Assembly: GCA_050248995.1 (NCBI GenBank)
Contig: JBFWRI010000021.1
Span: 1 to 28,606, forward strand
Reading direction: 5' to 3'
DNA: 28,606 nt
Origin: JBFWRI01 sp050248995
Lineage (GTDB): Bacteria > Pseudomonadota > Alphaproteobacteria > JAIXQD01
The position numbers were made by a program, and so were the translations under genes. A model generated the notes under the pieces. It was not told the DNA's origin. It saw only the letters and a list, made by a program, of their open reading frames with translations, and did not search any database. Shown one piece after another: positions 7,266 through 14,818 of this stretch; positions within the stretch are counted from its first letter, which is position 1; the number at the start of each line of letters is the position of its first letter.

Positions 7266-8053
7266 GCCAAGCGCCGGAAAAGCCGCTTTGCGTTCTCTGT
7301 CGTCAGGTCGGTGATTTCACGTTCGCTGACACCCCGCACCTCGGCCAACATCCTGGCTGTGTGCACGACATAGCTGGGCTCGTTGGTTTTACCGCGCATC
7401 GGTACGGGGGCCAGATAGGGCGCATCGGTTTCAACCATAATGCGATCGGCTGGCGCTTCTTTTGCGACGCGGCGGATTTCTTCGGCGTTCTTGAACGTCA
7501 GGATACCGCTGAACGACAAATAAAAGCCGATTTCTAGCGCCGCTTCCGCCAGCTTGGCGCTGGATGAAAAGCAGTGCAGAAGGCCGGGCATAGGTGTTTC
7601 ATTATAGGCTTCGGTCAGTATCTGCGCCATGTCGTCGTCGGAATTGCGGTTATGAATGACCAGTGGCAGCTGTGTATCCTGTGCGGCGCGGATGTGTTCG
7701 CGGAAAGATTTCTTCTGGATATCGCGGTCGCTGTAATCGTAATAATAATCCAGACCTGTTTCGCCGATGCCGACGATTTTCGGGTTGCTGTTGACCAGCG
7801 CAATCAGTTCATCAGACGTCACATGTTCCCCCGGCTCTTCCGTGTGGTGCGGGTGCACACCCACTGTGCAGAACAGCTGCGGATGCTGGTTGGCAAGGTC
7901 GATATACGTCTGGAAGCGCGATTTATGGGTGCTGATGGTGATCATGCGCCCCACCCCTGCGGCCTCGGCACGGGCCAAAAGCCCCTGCAAACCACCATCC
8001 GGGGCGGCAGAAAACTCAGGAAAATCAAGGTGGCAGTGGGTATCGATCAGCAT
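7262..8053 (-). CDS. tatD: TatD-family metal-dependent hydrolase/DNase
   Basis: A 263-residue TIM-barrel metallohydrolase of the TatD family (3'-5' exonuclease, Mg2+-dependent). The metal ligands are all in place: H6 and H8 in THCHLDF, E98 in GIGETGLDYYYD, H134 in LPLVIHNR, H160 in LHCFS, and D210 in ETDAPYLAP. The length is normal. In many alphaproteobacteria tatD follows metG in an operon; here a plus-strand gene lies between them (8105-8413), so tatD probably has its own promoter in the short interval 8054-8104, although none is obvious. Its stop overlaps the sulfotransferase start. The ribosome-binding site before 8053 is weak. Confidence 0.94.
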   Translation of the reverse strand: MLIDTHCHLDFPEFSAAPDGGLQGLLARAEAAGVGRMITISTHKSRFQTYIDLANQHPQLFCTVGVHPHHTEEPGEHVTSDELIALVNSNPKIVGIGETGLDYYYDYSDRDIQKKSFREHIRAAQDTQLPLVIHNRNSDDDMAQILTEAYNETPMPGLLHCFSSSAKLAEAALEIGFYLSFSGILTFKNAEEIRRVAKEAPADRIMVETDAPYLAPVPMRGKTNEPSYVVHTARMLAEVRGVSEREITDLTTENAKRLFRRLA

Positions 8054-8104
8054 TTAGTTTCGCTTAAGGATGATAAGCTTTAATTATAGGCATAAAGGTG
8101 AACT

Positions 8105-8413
8105 ATGGTAGCTAGAATACACGAAACGAAGGCCACATCTGGTGGCTCGCATGTTCCAATTGGTTGGGATCGCTGGTGGCGTTTCCCTATTTTCAGACCA
8201 GATATCAAGTATACTCATGGCAGAGAACACATCACGATTCCAAGTGATTTCGCCGTTGTCGTCCATGAAATGAACGGTTCAACAACTATTTTGAACCCTC
8301 ATCGTCTGAAACTTCCAAAACAAGTCTTGGATAAGCACCCAGAGGCGCGGGTAGTTCAACCCCCGCCACCACGTTGGCTGCAAGACATGAAAAAGATCTT
8401 TCAGCCGGGCTAA
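8105..8413 (+). CDS. Unknown small protein overlapping the metG 3' end
   Basis: A 102-residue open frame with a good ribosome-binding site (AAAGGTGA a few bases before the ATG at 8105). The protein is rich in aromatic residues (GWDRWWRFPIFRP) and in proline (PPPPRW), without a signal peptide. I recognise no domain. Its codons include AGA, ATA and GTA, less common in the neighbours, which may indicate an acquired gene. Its last 128 bases (8286-8413) are antisense to the end of metG, so one strand's coding constrains the other. The competing minus-strand frame 8084-8266 looks like a shadow. I rate it as probably real because of the start signal and uninterrupted frame. Confidence 0.5.
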   Translation: MVARIHETKATSGGSHVPIGWDRWWRFPIFRPDIKYTHGREHITIPSDFAVVVHEMNGSTTILNPHRLKLPKQVLDKHPEARVVQPPPPRWLQDMKKIFQPG

Positions 8414-9872
8414 CTTTTAGCTGATCCAAAATCGCAGCCGTTCCAATCGGAATAAACGGTGACGCCAGAATGGCCAGCTGGCGCACGCAGTTGGCTGTTA
8501 CCCACAGCACCGTGTTCATGCGCTCGGGGTTGATTTTTTTCAGCGCCCATGGCTCCTGCCCGGCAAAATAACCGTTTGTCTCGCTCATGACTTTCCATAG
8601 CGCCGACAGCGCATTATGGAATTCCAGCCGGTTCATGGCGTCACGCATCACCGGCAGCACTTTCTGCGGCGCTTCCAGCGCCGCTTTATCTTCGGCCGTC
8701 AGTTCACCCGGCTGCGGCATCTTGCCGTCGCAGTTCTTGTTGATCATCGACAGGCTGCGCTGCGACAGGTTGCCAAATTCGTTGGCAAGGTCGGCGTTGC
8801 AGCGGATGGGCAGCTGGTCCAGTTCAAGGTTCCCATCACGTCCGTATGAAACTTCGCGCATCAGGAAGTAGCGAATGCGATCCACGCCGAACTTGTCAGC
8901 GAATTCCATGATCGACCACGGGAAGTTACCTTCGGATTTTGAAAACTTGCGGCCCTGCTTATCATTGATAAAGCCATGCACATGCACGAAATTCGGCAGC
9001 GGCAGGCCTGCTGACATAAGGAATGCTGGACAATAGACAGTATGGAAGCGGCTGATGTCCTTGACGATAACTTGGATCGGATTACCTTGTTCCCAGTATT
9101 TTTTATACGCTGAATCATCGTTCGTCAGTGCGCCAAGGCATGAGATGTAGTTTGTCAGCGCATCAACCCACACATACATCACATGATCAGCGTTGGTTTC
9201 CTTGTTATTGCTGGGAACAGGAATGCCCCAATCGAACGTGGTGCGGCTGATCGAAAGGTCGCGCAGGCCGCCCTTCACGAAGCTGACAATCTCGTTACGG
9301 CGATACGACGGCTGTATCCAGTCCGGCTTGTCTTCGTACAGCTTCAGCAGCTTGTCTTGGTACTTTGAAAGCTTGAAAAAGTAGCTTTTCTCGGTCACCC
9401 ATTCAACCGGCGTGCCTTGTGGCGACAGGAACTTGCCCTCGCCAGCTTTTGTCAGCTCTGATTCATCGTAAAATGCCTCATCGCGTACCGAATACCAGCC
9501 GCTGTATTCGCCCAGATAAATATCACCGGCAGCTTCCATGCGGCGCCAGATTTCCTGTACGGTCGGCCAATGGCGTTTCTGGTCTGTGGTGCGGATAAAG
9601 TCGTCATTGCTGATAGCGTAGGTTTTCAGCAGCTCCTGATACTCATTGGCGCAGGCTGTGGCTGACTCGAGCGGTGTCTGCCCCACCTTCTCGGCATTCT
9701 GGGCGACTTTCTGCCCGTGCTCGTCCATGCCGGCCTGAAAACGCACATCATAACCATCGGCGCGGAAGAAGCGTGCAAGGCAGTCGCCGCCAATCGCTTC
9801 ATAGGCGTGGCCGATGTGCATGGCGCCGTTCGCATAGGGAATGGCAAGCGTAATGTATTGGATGCGCGACAT
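8286..9872 (-). CDS. metG: Methionyl-tRNA synthetase
   Basis: Class I synthetase charging tRNA-Met. The ATP-binding HIGH motif is HIGHAYEA (from residue 19), and the KMSKS loop is KFSKS (309-313), with Phe in place of Met. The family block KDISRFHTVYCPAFLMSAGL precedes it. With 528 residues it is the short form without the C-terminal EMAP/Trbp111 tRNA-binding domain, as in many alphaproteobacteria. No zinc-knuckle cysteine quartet is seen. The start at 9872 has AAAGGAA upstream. It follows holB by 68 bases on the same strand. The final residues after the family-typical AYPRL are a short charged tail overlapped by the opposite gene at 8105-8413. Confidence 0.96.
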   Translation of the reverse strand: MSRIQYITLAIPYANGAMHIGHAYEAIGGDCLARFFRADGYDVRFQAGMDEHGQKVAQNAEKVGQTPLESATACANEYQELLKTYAISNDDFIRTTDQKRHWPTVQEIWRRMEAAGDIYLGEYSGWYSVRDEAFYDESELTKAGEGKFLSPQGTPVEWVTEKSYFFKLSKYQDKLLKLYEDKPDWIQPSYRRNEIVSFVKGGLRDLSISRTTFDWGIPVPSNNKETNADHVMYVWVDALTNYISCLGALTNDDSAYKKYWEQGNPIQVIVKDISRFHTVYCPAFLMSAGLPLPNFVHVHGFINDKQGRKFSKSEGNFPWSIMEFADKFGVDRIRYFLMREVSYGRDGNLELDQLPIRCNADLANEFGNLSQRSLSMINKNCDGKMPQPGELTAEDKAALEAPQKVLPVMRDAMNRLEFHNALSALWKVMSETNGYFAGQEPWALKKINPERMNTVLWVTANCVRQLAILASPFIPIGTAAILDQLKVSPAERSFSCLAANVVAGVELPAPLGAYPRLVLEVSDDEGSK

Positions 9873-9940
9873 GAAGAAATTCCTTTAAGGTCAGAAAATA
9901 AGTGAATTTAGCGGGTTTGGGTAGGGAAAGATATGCGGGC

Positions 9941-10924
9941 CTAGGCGGCCATATTCGCCTGCATCATGCGCGAAGCGGCCGCCACCGCATCGATCAGGGT
10001 CGCTGTGCGGTCCAGGTGGCGCTCGGGGGCCATACGCAGCTTCAGCTGCAGATCATCCCATGCGGCTGTGGCGGCGGGTTGGCTTTTCAGGCGTTCAGCC
10101 AGCGCATCATTGAAAAGTTCCAGCACAAGGCGGAACTGGGCATCCTGTTCCTTGCGGCCGACCTTTTCGCCAAGCTTGTGCACGGCGGCCCAGTGGGGGT
10201 TCGGCAAGGCCTTAATAATTTCGGCAACCATTTGCTGCAGGGTGCTGGCATCAAGATCGGCCAGCCGAATCAGTTCGCCGATCGAGCCGGCAGCATGGCG
10301 TATCAGCCATGGCTTATCATGCTGAAGTTTTACATCAAGCCGCGCTGATAACATCCTTAAATCATTATCGGATAAAACATCCAGTTTTAGCTGACGCGAA
10401 CGTGATTTTATGGTGGGCAACAGCTTGCCGGGCTGTGCAGCGGTCAGGATAATCAGGCAGCGTGCCGGCGGCTCTTCAAGAAACTTCAATATCGCATTCT
10501 GGCCTTCGTTTGAAAGCATATCGGCGTTATCAATCAGCACCACACGCCAGCTGTCGTCGGCGGCCGTCAGCTGCAGGAATGGCGGCACACGCCGCGCTTC
10601 ATCGACGCTGATTTCACGAAATACGCCAGATTTCTCGTCTTCCTCGGGCTCTATCACGCACAATGCCGGGTGCGAGTTAGCCGCCACTTGCCTGATGGTC
10701 CGGTGCTCCGGCGGTAGCGACAGACGGCCCAGCGGCCGGTCGGGGGTGATGACCCAGCGTGCGATGGCATAGGCCAGTGTGGCTTTGCCAATACCGCGCG
10801 GACCGGTAACAAGCCACGCATGATGCAGGCGGCCGCTTTCCCATGTGGTCATAAAATCAGCAATGGCCCCTTCGTGACCGATAACGTGCTGGGTTTCACG
10901 TGGTAGCGGTATGTTCCCGCTCAT
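9941..10924 (-). CDS. holB: DNA polymerase III delta-prime subunit
   Basis: HolB is the delta-prime subunit of the clamp loader, an AAA+ protein that helps open the beta clamp. The N-terminal domain has a P-loop-like GPRGIGKAT (41-49). Further family blocks are NAILKFLEEPP and the sensor-like TIKSRSRQL, where the usual SRC reads SRS. I see no zinc cysteine quartet. The 327-residue length fits. The ATG at 10924 overlaps the stop of the upstream thymidylate kinase by ATGA, so translation is coupled; tmk-holB is a conserved pair in alphaproteobacteria. metG follows downstream. Confidence 0.93.
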   Translation of the reverse strand: MSGNIPLPRETQHVIGHEGAIADFMTTWESGRLHHAWLVTGPRGIGKATLAYAIARWVITPDRPLGRLSLPPEHRTIRQVAANSHPALCVIEPEEDEKSGVFREISVDEARRVPPFLQLTAADDSWRVVLIDNADMLSNEGQNAILKFLEEPPARCLIILTAAQPGKLLPTIKSRSRQLKLDVLSDNDLRMLSARLDVKLQHDKPWLIRHAAGSIGELIRLADLDASTLQQMVAEIIKALPNPHWAAVHKLGEKVGRKEQDAQFRLVLELFNDALAERLKSQPAATAAWDDLQLKLRMAPERHLDRTATLIDAVAAASRMMQANMAA

Positions 10925-11568
10925 GCCACGCCCACTTCCTGCTTCTGGGTCAGGCGCGATTCCACGGCAGCGATCATATCCCGCGTTACGTCATCATAGG
11001 GCTGCATGGCATTAACCAGTACGCATCGCTGGGGATTCTGCTTCACAAGGTCGTGATATCCCTTCTGGATACGGGTATGGAATTCACGACCGATATTCTC
11101 GAACCGGTCTTCGCCAAGGCTTCCACCCTTGCTGCGCGACAGAGCAGTTTCGGCATCAACATCGAAAACAAGTGTCAAATCAGGCATGCAGTCGCCAACC
11201 ACCAGCTCCTGTATCGTCAGCAGGTCTTCCAGCGGCATGCCGCGGCCATAACCCTGATAGACATAGGTTGAATCACAGAAGCGGTCGTAAATGACAACGG
11301 CACCCTTCTCCAGCGATGGTTTGACGACGCGGTTCACAACATCATAGCGGGCGGCGTTGAACAGCAGCACTTCCGACATCGGCAGCCAGCGATCACCCTC
11401 ACCCCGCACCAGCAGCTCGCGAATGGCAAGGCCGCCGGTTGATGTGCCGGGATCGCGGCATGTAACGACATCGTATCCTTCACGCTCGAGCCATTCGACA
11501 AGGCGCTTGCACTGCGTGGTTTTGCCACTGCCTTCGCCGCCCTCAAGTGTGATGAAAAATCCTGACAT
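10921..11568 (-). CDS. tmk: Thymidylate kinase (copy 1, probable housekeeping Tmk)
   Basis: Phosphorylates dTMP to dTDP with ATP. The P-loop is GGEGSGKTT (10-18). The dTMP-binding loop keeps R38, P40 and G41 in CRDPGTST, followed by IR (49-50). Arg74 lies in NAAR, the DRx motif is DRFCDS (95-100), YQG is at 104-106, and the LID is around 145-163 (GEDRFENIG). The 215-residue length is normal. This copy is the most canonical of three tandem paralogues and is coupled to holB by an ATGA overlap, the usual tmk-holB arrangement, so it most likely supplies the essential activity. It lacks a ribosome-binding site, and a promoter-like pair just upstream would give a leaderless transcript. Confidence 0.93.
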   Translation of the reverse strand: MSGFFITLEGGEGSGKTTQCKRLVEWLEREGYDVVTCRDPGTSTGGLAIRELLVRGEGDRWLPMSEVLLFNAARYDVVNRVVKPSLEKGAVVIYDRFCDSTYVYQGYGRGMPLEDLLTIQELVVGDCMPDLTLVFDVDAETALSRSKGGSLGEDRFENIGREFHTRIQKGYHDLVKQNPQRCVLVNAMQPYDDVTRDMIAAVESRLTQKQEVGVA

Positions 11569-11574
11569 GGAACG

Positions 11575-11602
11575 ATTTTACGAAGACTGGCGCACCAATC
11601 AA
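11575..11602 (-). promoter_or_regulatory. Possible promoter giving a leaderless tmk transcript
   Basis: Read on the minus strand: TTGATT (11597-11602), a 16-base spacer, then TAAAAT (11575-11580). The predicted start of transcription, seven bases past the -10, falls at the A of the tmk ATG (11568). This agrees with the absence of a Shine-Dalgarno sequence. It is a pattern match by eye only. Confidence 0.4.
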
Positions 11603-11651
11603 CACCTAAAAATGCCTGTAAAACCGCGTTTCGGTGGCTTTGCCGCCCGAC

Positions 11652-12287
11652 TCACTTCCTGCGGGTCGACAACCGTTCCAACACTGCTTTTTTGACCGTA
11701 TCCACCACAACTTCCAGTGGTTGGCTGGCGTCTACGACCACGCAGCGTTCTGGTTCATTCGCGGCGATACGCAGAAAGCCATCACGTACCTTGGAATGGA
11801 ACTCAAGGCCGATACTTTCAAAGCGGTCTTCGCCTTTCGAATAGCCGCCGCTGCGTTCCAGCGCCAGTTTGGCATCAAGGTCAAAGATAACGGTCAGGTC
11901 GGGTATCAGGCCGTCACAAGCAAGGTCGGTGCAGCGCTTTACGTCTTCAACCGGCAGGCCGCCCGCGTATCCCTGATAGACCAGCGTTGAATCGGTGAAA
12001 CGATCACAAATAACGATGGTGCCGGCATTTAGCGCCGGGCGTATGACACGGCGCACGATGTCGTAGCGACCGGCACAGAACAGAAAAACTTCCGATTGCG
12101 CAAACCAGCGGTTTTTGTCGCCCCGTACAAGGATGTTGCGGATTTCCGTGCTGCCTTCAGTGCTGGAGTTATCGTCGACGACCGTGGCATTAAAGCCCTG
12201 TGTCATCAGGTAATTGGCCACTTCCCAGCCGACAGTTGATTTGCCGCCGCCCTCGCCGCCTTCGAATGTGATGAAAAACCCGCTCAC
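11652..12287 (-). CDS. Thymidylate kinase-like protein (copy 2)
   Basis: A 211-residue paralogue that aligns without gaps to copy 1 for its first 160 residues. The P-loop is GGEGGGKST (10-18), DRF at 95-97 (CDRFTDSTLVYQG), Arg74 in CAGR, and the LID KGEDRFESIG is conserved, so phosphate transfer looks intact. The dTMP-binding loop is changed: where copy 1 has RDPG (38-41), this one has DDNS, losing the Arg and the Pro-Gly. IR at 49-50 is kept. This may mean altered nucleotide specificity (inference). The start is GTG at 12287, overlapping the stop of copy 3 as GTGA, so the two are coupled. It is separated from copy 1 by 83 bases. Confidence 0.85.
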   Translation of the reverse strand: MSGFFITFEGGEGGGKSTVGWEVANYLMTQGFNATVVDDNSSTEGSTEIRNILVRGDKNRWFAQSEVFLFCAGRYDIVRRVIRPALNAGTIVICDRFTDSTLVYQGYAGGLPVEDVKRCTDLACDGLIPDLTVIFDLDAKLALERSGGYSKGEDRFESIGLEFHSKVRDGFLRIAANEPERCVVVDASQPLEVVVDTVKKAVLERLSTRRK

Positions 12288-12940
12288 GACTGAACCGGCG
12301 CTTCAGTGGCGGGCGTTACGGGAGGCAGGCGTCGTTCAAGTTCGGGCCACGCCTTTGCGAAAACTTCATCAGCTGTCAGCGTCGCATCAATGACGACAAA
12401 GCGGTTGGGTTCATTCGCGGCGATTTCACGGAAGCCGGCTGCAACCCGGCGGCGGAAATCAAGACTCTCCAGTTCCATGCGTGACAATTCTTCGTTGCGG
12501 GCTGCTATACGCTGCATACTGACAGCCGGGTCGATATCCAGCAGGTAAGTCAGGTTCGGTCTGCAGCTGCCAACAGTCGCACCATCCAGCGTGGCGATCA
12601 GTGGCTTAGGCAGCCCTGCGCCATACCCCTGATAAGCCATCATTGAATCGCTAAAGCGGTCGCAGATAACAACCCACCCGTCGGTCAACGCGGGTTTGAT
12701 TGTATTTTCAACGGCATCGTGCCGGCCGGCATTGAACATAAAAAGCTGACTCAGCGCCGGCCATTTGTGCTTGTCATTGGAGACCAGCTTGTATAGTTCG
12801 AAGCTGTGCTGGGTCGATTTCATATCATGGCAAGCCATAACCATGTGGCCGCGCTGCTTCAGTGCTTTAATAAGGTTGTTGCTAAGCGTTGTTTTGCCAG
12901 CACCATCAATACCTTCAAGTGAAATGAAAAAACCGCTCAT
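12284..12940 (-). CDS. Thymidylate kinase-like protein (copy 3)
   Basis: A 218-residue paralogue, first of the three in transcription order. The P-loop GIDGAGKTT (10-18) is the typical Tmk form with Asp12; DRF (CDRFSDSMMAYQG), Arg73 in NAGR and a Tmk-like helix SRMELESLDF are present. The dTMP-binding loop is strongly changed: the TREPGG..IR region reads CHDMKSTQHSFELY, losing both arginines. It lacks the GEDRFE LID form of copies 1 and 2, having RNEELSRMELE instead, which is closer to E. coli Tmk. It may be specialised for another nucleoside monophosphate, or be a degenerate kinase. It lies 44 bases after the upstream unknown gene and has no clear ribosome-binding site. Confidence 0.85.
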   Translation of the reverse strand: MSGFFISLEGIDGAGKTTLSNNLIKALKQRGHMVMACHDMKSTQHSFELYKLVSNDKHKWPALSQLFMFNAGRHDAVENTIKPALTDGWVVICDRFSDSMMAYQGYGAGLPKPLIATLDGATVGSCRPNLTYLLDIDPAVSMQRIAARNEELSRMELESLDFRRRVAAGFREIAANEPNRFVVIDATLTADEVFAKAWPELERRLPPVTPATEAPVQS

Positions 12941-12984
12941 GCGGCGCAGTTTAGCGGCGCATACAGCCAGAAAGCAACGTCAAA

Positions 12985-13413
12985 TTAACCAAGGCGGAAA
13001 GCACTGAAAATTCTATCGGGATGACATTCGCTTTTCACCAACTCGCCACTTTTATCAATACCCAGGTATTCCTTGTCGGCCGATACATCAACGCCGTCGT
13101 CTTTCAGGATCATGCCGTCAAGATTCAGCACGAATTCCCTTTTGACTTCGGGGTCCGTCGTCAGGCGCCGCAACTTGCGCGCCCTGACGATTGTTGTTGT
13201 GGGGCTGTACTGCGCATCGATGATCGCATCCGATGCGCCGTTGTTCATGGCGACAATCGAGAAGCCTTCAACGTAAATCAGATAAGGATTGACGCTCAGC
13301 CCCGGCTTCAGTTTGGATTGGTCTGGCAACGCCGCAATTTTTGCTTTCTTGCGGTGTGCAAACCAGAAGATAGATTCCAGCGGCGCTTTCCTGACGACAA
13401 TTCCGCTCGACAT
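12985..13413 (-). CDS. Unknown protein upstream of the tmk array
   Basis: A 142-residue protein of no family that I recognise. There is no signal peptide or membrane segment; the N-terminus includes a basic patch (FAHRKKAKIA), and the middle has alternating hydrophobic stretches (YLIYVEGFSIVAMN) typical of beta strands. It starts at 13413 with GGGGAG about nine bases upstream, only three bases after the previous unknown gene, so the two are one operon. The position between rlpA and tmk is usually held by a dacC-type D-Ala-D-Ala carboxypeptidase gene in this class, and this protein has no penicillin-binding motif (no SxxK or KTG). Confidence 0.75.
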   Translation of the reverse strand: MSSGIVVRKAPLESIFWFAHRKKAKIAALPDQSKLKPGLSVNPYLIYVEGFSIVAMNNGASDAIIDAQYSPTTTIVRARKLRRLTTDPEVKREFVLNLDGMILKDDGVDVSADKEYLGIDKSGELVKSECHPDRIFSAFRLG

Positions 13414-13416
13414 ATA

Positions 13417-13812
13417 TCAGCTCCCCGGCGCTGCTTTCTTCGCCCGCAACCCGCCGAATGACAAGTGACCAGCGCGTTCAATACAAAACCCACCCGGGTA
13501 AGATTGCCCCTGCGGTGTCTTGAAACCGTTGTGCATAAGTTCAAAGCCGTCTGAATCCAGCTCAAATACATCGCAAACATCTTCTGAAGGCGTGTGGATA
13601 AAGATGGTTTTCTTCACGCCCTTGGCGGCAGTAAAGAACGTTGCTTGCATAAGAATGCTGCCGTCAACGCGTTGAACAATAAAACCGGCAAGGCCCTTTG
13701 GTGCATTTGGCTTCACGGAATGATGCGGTAAACCGATGACGGTAAACTGATCTGAATCCAGGCGCGGCAAGTTGCCGGCTTCAGCATTTGCACTTGTTAG
13801 CTGGTATGACAT
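13417..13812 (-). CDS. Unknown protein, first of a pair before the tmk array
   Basis: A 131-residue protein of unknown function, with no signal peptide. It is rich in beta-forming stretches (GLAGFIVQRV, KKTIFIHTP, DVFELDSDGFEL) and glycine, suggesting a small beta-rich domain. A strong ribosome-binding site (AAGGGG before ATG 13812) supports the start. It is three bases from the next unknown gene and 23 bases from the rlpA stop, so it belongs to the same minus-strand run. Some resemblance in character to its neighbour (both begin with short loops and beta strands, and both mention of a D-x-DG pattern) is not enough to claim homology. Confidence 0.75.
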   Translation of the reverse strand: MSYQLTSANAEAGNLPRLDSDQFTVIGLPHHSVKPNAPKGLAGFIVQRVDGSILMQATFFTAAKGVKKTIFIHTPSEDVCDVFELDSDGFELMHNGFKTPQGQSYPGGFCIERAGHLSFGGLRAKKAAPGS

Positions 13813-13835
13813 GAGGGCCCCTTATCGATAGAGTA

Positions 13836-14798
13836 TCACCTATCAATAACGATTTTGGCCCCTGCCTGTCCAGCGGAAATCACCCGGCTCAGCATGGCGT
13901 CGGCTTGTGCCACGTCTTTGGCCGGCAGGCGGACACGCCAGAAATGCAGACCGTTAATATCAACCTCGGTGATTTCCGTGGCGCCGATATGGCCCAGCTG
14001 TTGCGCCAGCTTGGTGGCATTGGCCTGCTTGGTGAAAGCGCCAGCCTGAACATAGATACTGCTGGTTGACGGAACTGGCACATTGGTTGATTTAACCGGC
14101 GGCAGGTAACGTCCGCTTTCCTCGACTTGTTCAATATTCGCCGTGGTACCACCCAGAACTTCCTGTTTGTTGGTCACGGTAACGGGATCGCCTGTTGTGA
14201 TCGAACTTTGCACCTCGGGCGGGGCGACTGTCGGTTGGTTATCAAGCGATACCGTGGTTACCCTTTCAACCGGCGCACTGTCAGGCGATTCAATGGTTGT
14301 CCGGCCTGCCGCATAGGTGCCTTTGTGGCGTGCGGCATCGGCAATCGCACGGCTTTCATCGGCAAGGATCTGTACCCGCACCTTTGCTGTGCCTGAATTC
14401 ACAAATCCAAGCAGCTGGGCACCACGGTGCGACATATCGATAATACGGCCGCGCGCGAATGGCCCACGGTCGTTGATGCGTGCGATGACCGATTTCCCGT
14501 TTTCAAGGTTGGTGACGCGCACAAGGCTTGGCATAGGAAGTGTACGGTGTGCCGCTGTCAACTGCGTCTGGTCATAGGTTTCGCCGTTGGCCGTGGTCTT
14601 GCCGTGGAAGCCCGGGCCATACCAGCTGGCAATGCCGGTTTCGTCATAGCCGTAATCTTCTTGCGGGTAATACGTCGTGCCTTCAATCACATACGGTGCG
14701 CCGATTTTGTACATGCCACGGCCGCGCATTCCTTCTTCGGTGCCGGCGCACGCATTCAGCAACAGTACAAGCCCAACCAGTAATACGGCACGCAACAT
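13836..14798 (-). CDS. rlpA: RlpA-type septal lytic transglycosylase lipoprotein
   Basis: RlpA cleaves denuded peptidoglycan at the septum in some bacteria. The 320-residue protein has a lipoprotein signal peptide with lipobox LNAC (Cys17). The double-psi beta-barrel domain spans about 55-145, with the family blocks GIASWYGPGFHGKTTANGE and ARINDRGPF. A Pro/Thr linker leads to a C-terminal SPOR domain (about 245-320; YVQAGAFTKQANATKLAQQL), which binds denuded glycan strands at the division site. It follows the mltB-type gene by 20 bases, so the two peptidoglycan enzymes are probably one operon. Confidence 0.93.
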   Translation of the reverse strand: MLRAVLLVGLVLLLNACAGTEEGMRGRGMYKIGAPYVIEGTTYYPQEDYGYDETGIASWYGPGFHGKTTANGETYDQTQLTAAHRTLPMPSLVRVTNLENGKSVIARINDRGPFARGRIIDMSHRGAQLLGFVNSGTAKVRVQILADESRAIADAARHKGTYAAGRTTIESPDSAPVERVTTVSLDNQPTVAPPEVQSSITTGDPVTVTNKQEVLGGTTANIEQVEESGRYLPPVKSTNVPVPSTSSIYVQAGAFTKQANATKLAQQLGHIGATEITEVDINGLHFWRVRLPAKDVAQADAMLSRVISAGQAGAKIVIDR

Positions 14799-14818
14799 GT
14801 GTTCCCCTTCTTTATCGT

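Noticed and set aside
7574..8083. Plus-strand frame of 169 residues
   Set aside because: It is the complement of tatD, whose metal-binding motifs are intact on the minus strand.
8084..8266. Minus-strand frame of 60 residues between tatD and metG
   Set aside because: It lies opposite the better plus-strand frame at 8105-8413 and has no start signal or recognisable sequence.
9930..9955. Imperfect palindrome around the holB stop (ATATG...GCCTAGGC...CATAT)
   Set aside because: The arms match imperfectly and no T-run follows, so neither a terminator nor an operator is supported.
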